Source: Alteromonas sp. KUL49 (GTDB taxonomy: Bacteria > Pseudomonadota > Gammaproteobacteria > Enterobacterales > Alteromonadaceae). Taken from it: a stretch of DNA of 64,000 nucleotides. Below, in pieces: positions 62,085-64,000 of the stretch. The stretch covers positions 140,868 through 204,867 of the forward strand of contig NZ_BJKL01000009.1 of assembly GCF_006538345.1 (NCBI RefSeq), given 5' to 3'. Each line of letters begins with the position of its first letter. Position 1 is the stretch's first letter. Position numbers and translations under genes: made by a program. Below the pieces are notes generated by a model, which did not search any database, was not told where the DNA came from, and saw nothing but the letters and a program-made list of their open reading frames with translations.

Positions 62085-63962
62085 GAACCAGGTAAAACTA
62101 CTATCTCTACGTGAAAGCATCAGCAGCATTAACAATGCTATAAACACCAACACTTGCGGCGCCGCTACACTACTTACCAAATTAGGTGCGCGAGCCAGCT
62201 GAATCGTCGCTTGATAAACCATTGATGTACTGTTGTTTTGATCGTACGCCCTACCAACAAATTGTCCGCTATCGTTTAAATATGTAGCGTCGTAAAGTGC
62301 TAATAAATCAAAGTCTGTCAACGAGTCTTCAAGAATACTGCCTAAATCAAAAAAGCCGTCGTTTACCGTAAAGCCCATGGCACGCCATTGCTGGTTATTA
62401 TTGCTATCAAAAAAACTATAGCGACCCAGTGCAACGCCCGCATCATTGATAACGTTAAAAATTGAATAGCTGTATCCTGTAAGCGCATTAACTGCATTAG
62501 GTAAATTAAAGGTGTACATTACCGCCGCACTTAAATCCCAATACCACGCGGTTTGCCCTTCATGGGAATTATTACTACTATTTCGGCGCTCCGAATGGCC
62601 AATAACATCGCCCAGCTCATTTTGTCCTCTTACATAACTTCTTTGATAATTGTTAGTTCCAGTATGTTCAGCGTCAAAAATACCCAGTCGAGTGGTAACG
62701 CCGTCGACGGCCTGCCAAACACTATGCCCCTGATAGTTGTTACTGCTATCACGACGCTGGGCGTAACCAACTACATGCCCAGCTTCATTTTGATAGCCTA
62801 GCCAGTTATTCTGGTAATTGTTACTACCCGTATGCTCAGAATCGTACAACCCTATCTTTGTGGTTACACCATCAACCGCTTGCCAGGCACTACGACCTTC
62901 ACCAGCGTTTGTTGAACTATTCCGCCGGTCACTAGTTCCTGCAACATCACCTGCTTCGTTCTGAAATTGAGCATAACTAGTACGGTAACCGTTAGTTCCA
63001 GTATGCGCCGAATCCGTCAAACCAACTTGAGTAGTCACGCCATCAACCACTTGCCAAGCATCGCGACCTTCGAAAGCGTTGCTACTACTATTTCTGCGGT
63101 CTGAATACCCTATCAGATTACCAGCTTCATTCTGTGCCTGAATTCTACTGTACTGGTAATTATTTGAGCCAGTATGAGCAGCTGAGGTTAAGCCAACACG
63201 GGTAGTAACACCATCCACTGCCTGCCAAGCACTTCGCCCTTGCCCTGCATTAGTGCTGGAATTCCGTCGCTCAGAATACCCAGCCACGTCACCGGCCTGA
63301 TTTTGGAATTCAGTAAGGCTACTTTGATAACTGTTGGTTCCTGTATGCTCGGCATCTATTAAACCAACTCGGGTTGTTGTTCCATTTGAGTACTGCCAAG
63401 CGCTACGCCCTTCATAACTATTGGTAGTAATGTTTCTTCTATCTGATTCACCAATAACATCACCAGCGTCATTAATGTCTCTGGCGTAACTAACCTGATA
63501 GTTATTGGTACCTGTATGAGCACTGTCGGTGAAGCCTAACTGAGTCATTGCTCCATTTTCCGCCACCCACGCTGTACGCCCCTCAAAGTTATTATTACTA
63601 CTGTTTCGGCGATCAGAGTAGCCAATAACAGTGCCCGACTCGTTTTGAGCAATCGCACGACTGTACTGGTAATTGTTGGAACCAGTATGAGCAGAATCTG
63701 TGTAACCCAGTCGAGTAGTAACGCCATCAACCGCTTGCCAGGCACTCTGTCCCTCACTATTGTTGTTACTACTATTTCGTCGTTGGGAGTAGCCGATTAC
63801 ATCACCCGCTTGGTTCTGCTGAGTGGCTTGACTGTACCTGTAGTTGTTCGTGCCCGTGTGTTCAGCATCGGTCAGCCCTAACACCTTAAAGTCGGTGATA
63901 ACAGGTTCGGCACTTGCTGTGCAGGCAAACAGCCCTGCGAGTAATAGGGTGGTCTTATTCAT
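62076..63962 (-). CDS. secreted HAF-like repeat protein, eight 57-residue repeats
   Basis: A 628-residue paralogue of the preceding protein, with the same signal peptide, eight units of 57 residues (about 29-483), the same two degenerate units and almost the same C-terminal tail (VAAPQVLVFIALLMLLMLSRR). The size difference to its neighbour is exactly 57 residues, one unit: the second unit of the longer protein has no counterpart. The start is the ATG at 63962, with an in-frame GTG one codon before. It is oriented head-to-tail with the first gene, 99 bases apart, and may be part of a longer array beyond the window. Confidence 0.8.
   Translation of the reverse strand: MNKTTLLLAGLFACTASAEPVITDFKVLGLTDAEHTGTNNYRYSQATQQNQAGDVIGYSQRRNSSNNNSEGQSAWQAVDGVTTRLGYTDSAHTGSNNYQYSRAIAQNESGTVIGYSDRRNSSNNNFEGRTAWVAENGAMTQLGFTDSAHTGTNNYQVSYARDINDAGDVIGESDRRNITTNSYEGRSAWQYSNGTTTRVGLIDAEHTGTNSYQSSLTEFQNQAGDVAGYSERRNSSTNAGQGRSAWQAVDGVTTRVGLTSAAHTGSNNYQYSRIQAQNEAGNLIGYSDRRNSSSNAFEGRDAWQVVDGVTTQVGLTDSAHTGTNGYRTSYAQFQNEAGDVAGTSDRRNSSTNAGEGRSAWQAVDGVTTKIGLYDSEHTGSNNYQNNWLGYQNEAGHVVGYAQRRDSSNNYQGHSVWQAVDGVTTRLGIFDAEHTGTNNYQRSYVRGQNELGDVIGHSERRNSSNNSHEGQTAWYWDLSAAVMYTFNLPNAVNALTGYSYSIFNVINDAGVALGRYSFFDSNNNQQWRAMGFTVNDGFFDLGSILEDSLTDFDLLALYDATYLNDSGQFVGRAYDQNNSTSMVYQATIQLARAPNLVSSVAAPQVLVFIALLMLLMLSRRDSSFTWFKR
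62514..63878 (-). repeat. eight tandem 171-bp coding repeats
   Basis: Array of the second HAF-like gene. Corresponding units in the two genes are more alike than neighbouring units within a gene, so the whole gene was duplicated after the array formed. Confidence 0.75.
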
Positions 63963-64000
63963 CACTAACTCCGTTTTAGCTGACTTCTTCGTTACTCACG
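63963..64000. repeat. duplicated upstream sequence, copy 2
   Basis: Identical over all 38 bases to 61977-62014. It runs to the window edge, so the full length of the duplication cannot be seen. Confidence 0.9.

Noticed and set aside
60357..63878. Regular repeats resembling a CRISPR array or satellite
   Set aside because: The period is 171 bp, in frame with long ORFs, and each unit codes for the same 57-residue pattern. There are no short identical repeats with unique spacers.

Overview
The window reads as a chromosomal segment of a marine gammaproteobacterium of the Alteromonadales, most likely Alteromonadaceae. The grounds are the PLP-type aspartate decarboxylase PanP beside panBC, close yadGH homologues, a Pds-type (dedicated sortase system) two-component pair with an OmpA-like protein, a 972-residue carbohydrate-type TonB-dependent receptor, VF530 and DUF3392 genes, and moderate GC content. 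No rRNA, tRNA, CRISPR array, prophage or insertion sequence was recognised.

Layout. 1-6.5 kb: the end of panB, panC, convergent panP, a degenerate EAL protein, and the yadG-yadH ABC exporter with a TrmB-like methyltransferase. 6.8-12.7 kb: pdsO, pdsR and pdsS without a sortase, followed by a cupredoxin-like protein and an outer-membrane barrel. 12.7-18.8 kb: a DUF21/CBS protein, an SO_0444-type metal permease, a small PepSY-like membrane protein and the large TonB receptor. 18.9-24.1 kb: the complete eleven-gene S10 ribosomal operon on the minus strand, with its own promoter, leader and terminator, and with neither the spc nor the str operon beside it. 24.1-32.4 kb: an Rrf2 regulator divergent from a cytochrome b561-like gene, then a LytS/LytTR pair divergent from an ABC ATPase and a permease-peptidase fusion. 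32.4-37.9 kb: a TPP riboswitch in front of a frameshifted tenA, a GAF-fused GspE-type ATPase, a Sel1-like protein, a DUF985 cupin and gpmA.

37.9-50.3 kb is the main metabolic island. It holds a DUF1080 (3-keto-glycoside hydrolase family) protein, a gluconate-2-dehydrogenase-subunit-3-like/GMC oxidoreductase pair, three xylose-isomerase-like TIM-barrel proteins, a Gfo/Idh/MocA oxidoreductase and a nucleoside-symporter-type MFS permease. A divergent LacI regulator is frameshifted, and two matching palindromic operators lie between it and the island. Together these suggest oxidation of glycosides at C3, cleavage of the keto-glycoside, uptake and further conversion. Next to the island is a frameshifted fusion of a beta-lactamase-like esterase with an alpha/beta hydrolase.

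50.4-59.8 kb: a small barrel protein, a CadC-like regulator with TPR tail, a deletion-damaged GlxA-type AraC regulator, VF530 and RRM nucleic-acid-binding proteins, then a purine cluster (NCS2 permease, 8-oxoguanine-deaminase-like amidohydrolase, DUF3392, sodium:solute symporter). 59.9-64 kb: two tandem paralogous secreted proteins built from 57-residue HAF-like repeats, which differ in length by exactly one repeat.

Three genes (tenA, lacI-type, esterase fusion) carry four single-base frame disruptions, all in A/T homopolymers, so sequencing error must be excluded before they are treated as true pseudogenes. The AraC-type gene has a larger deletion and looks genuinely broken.
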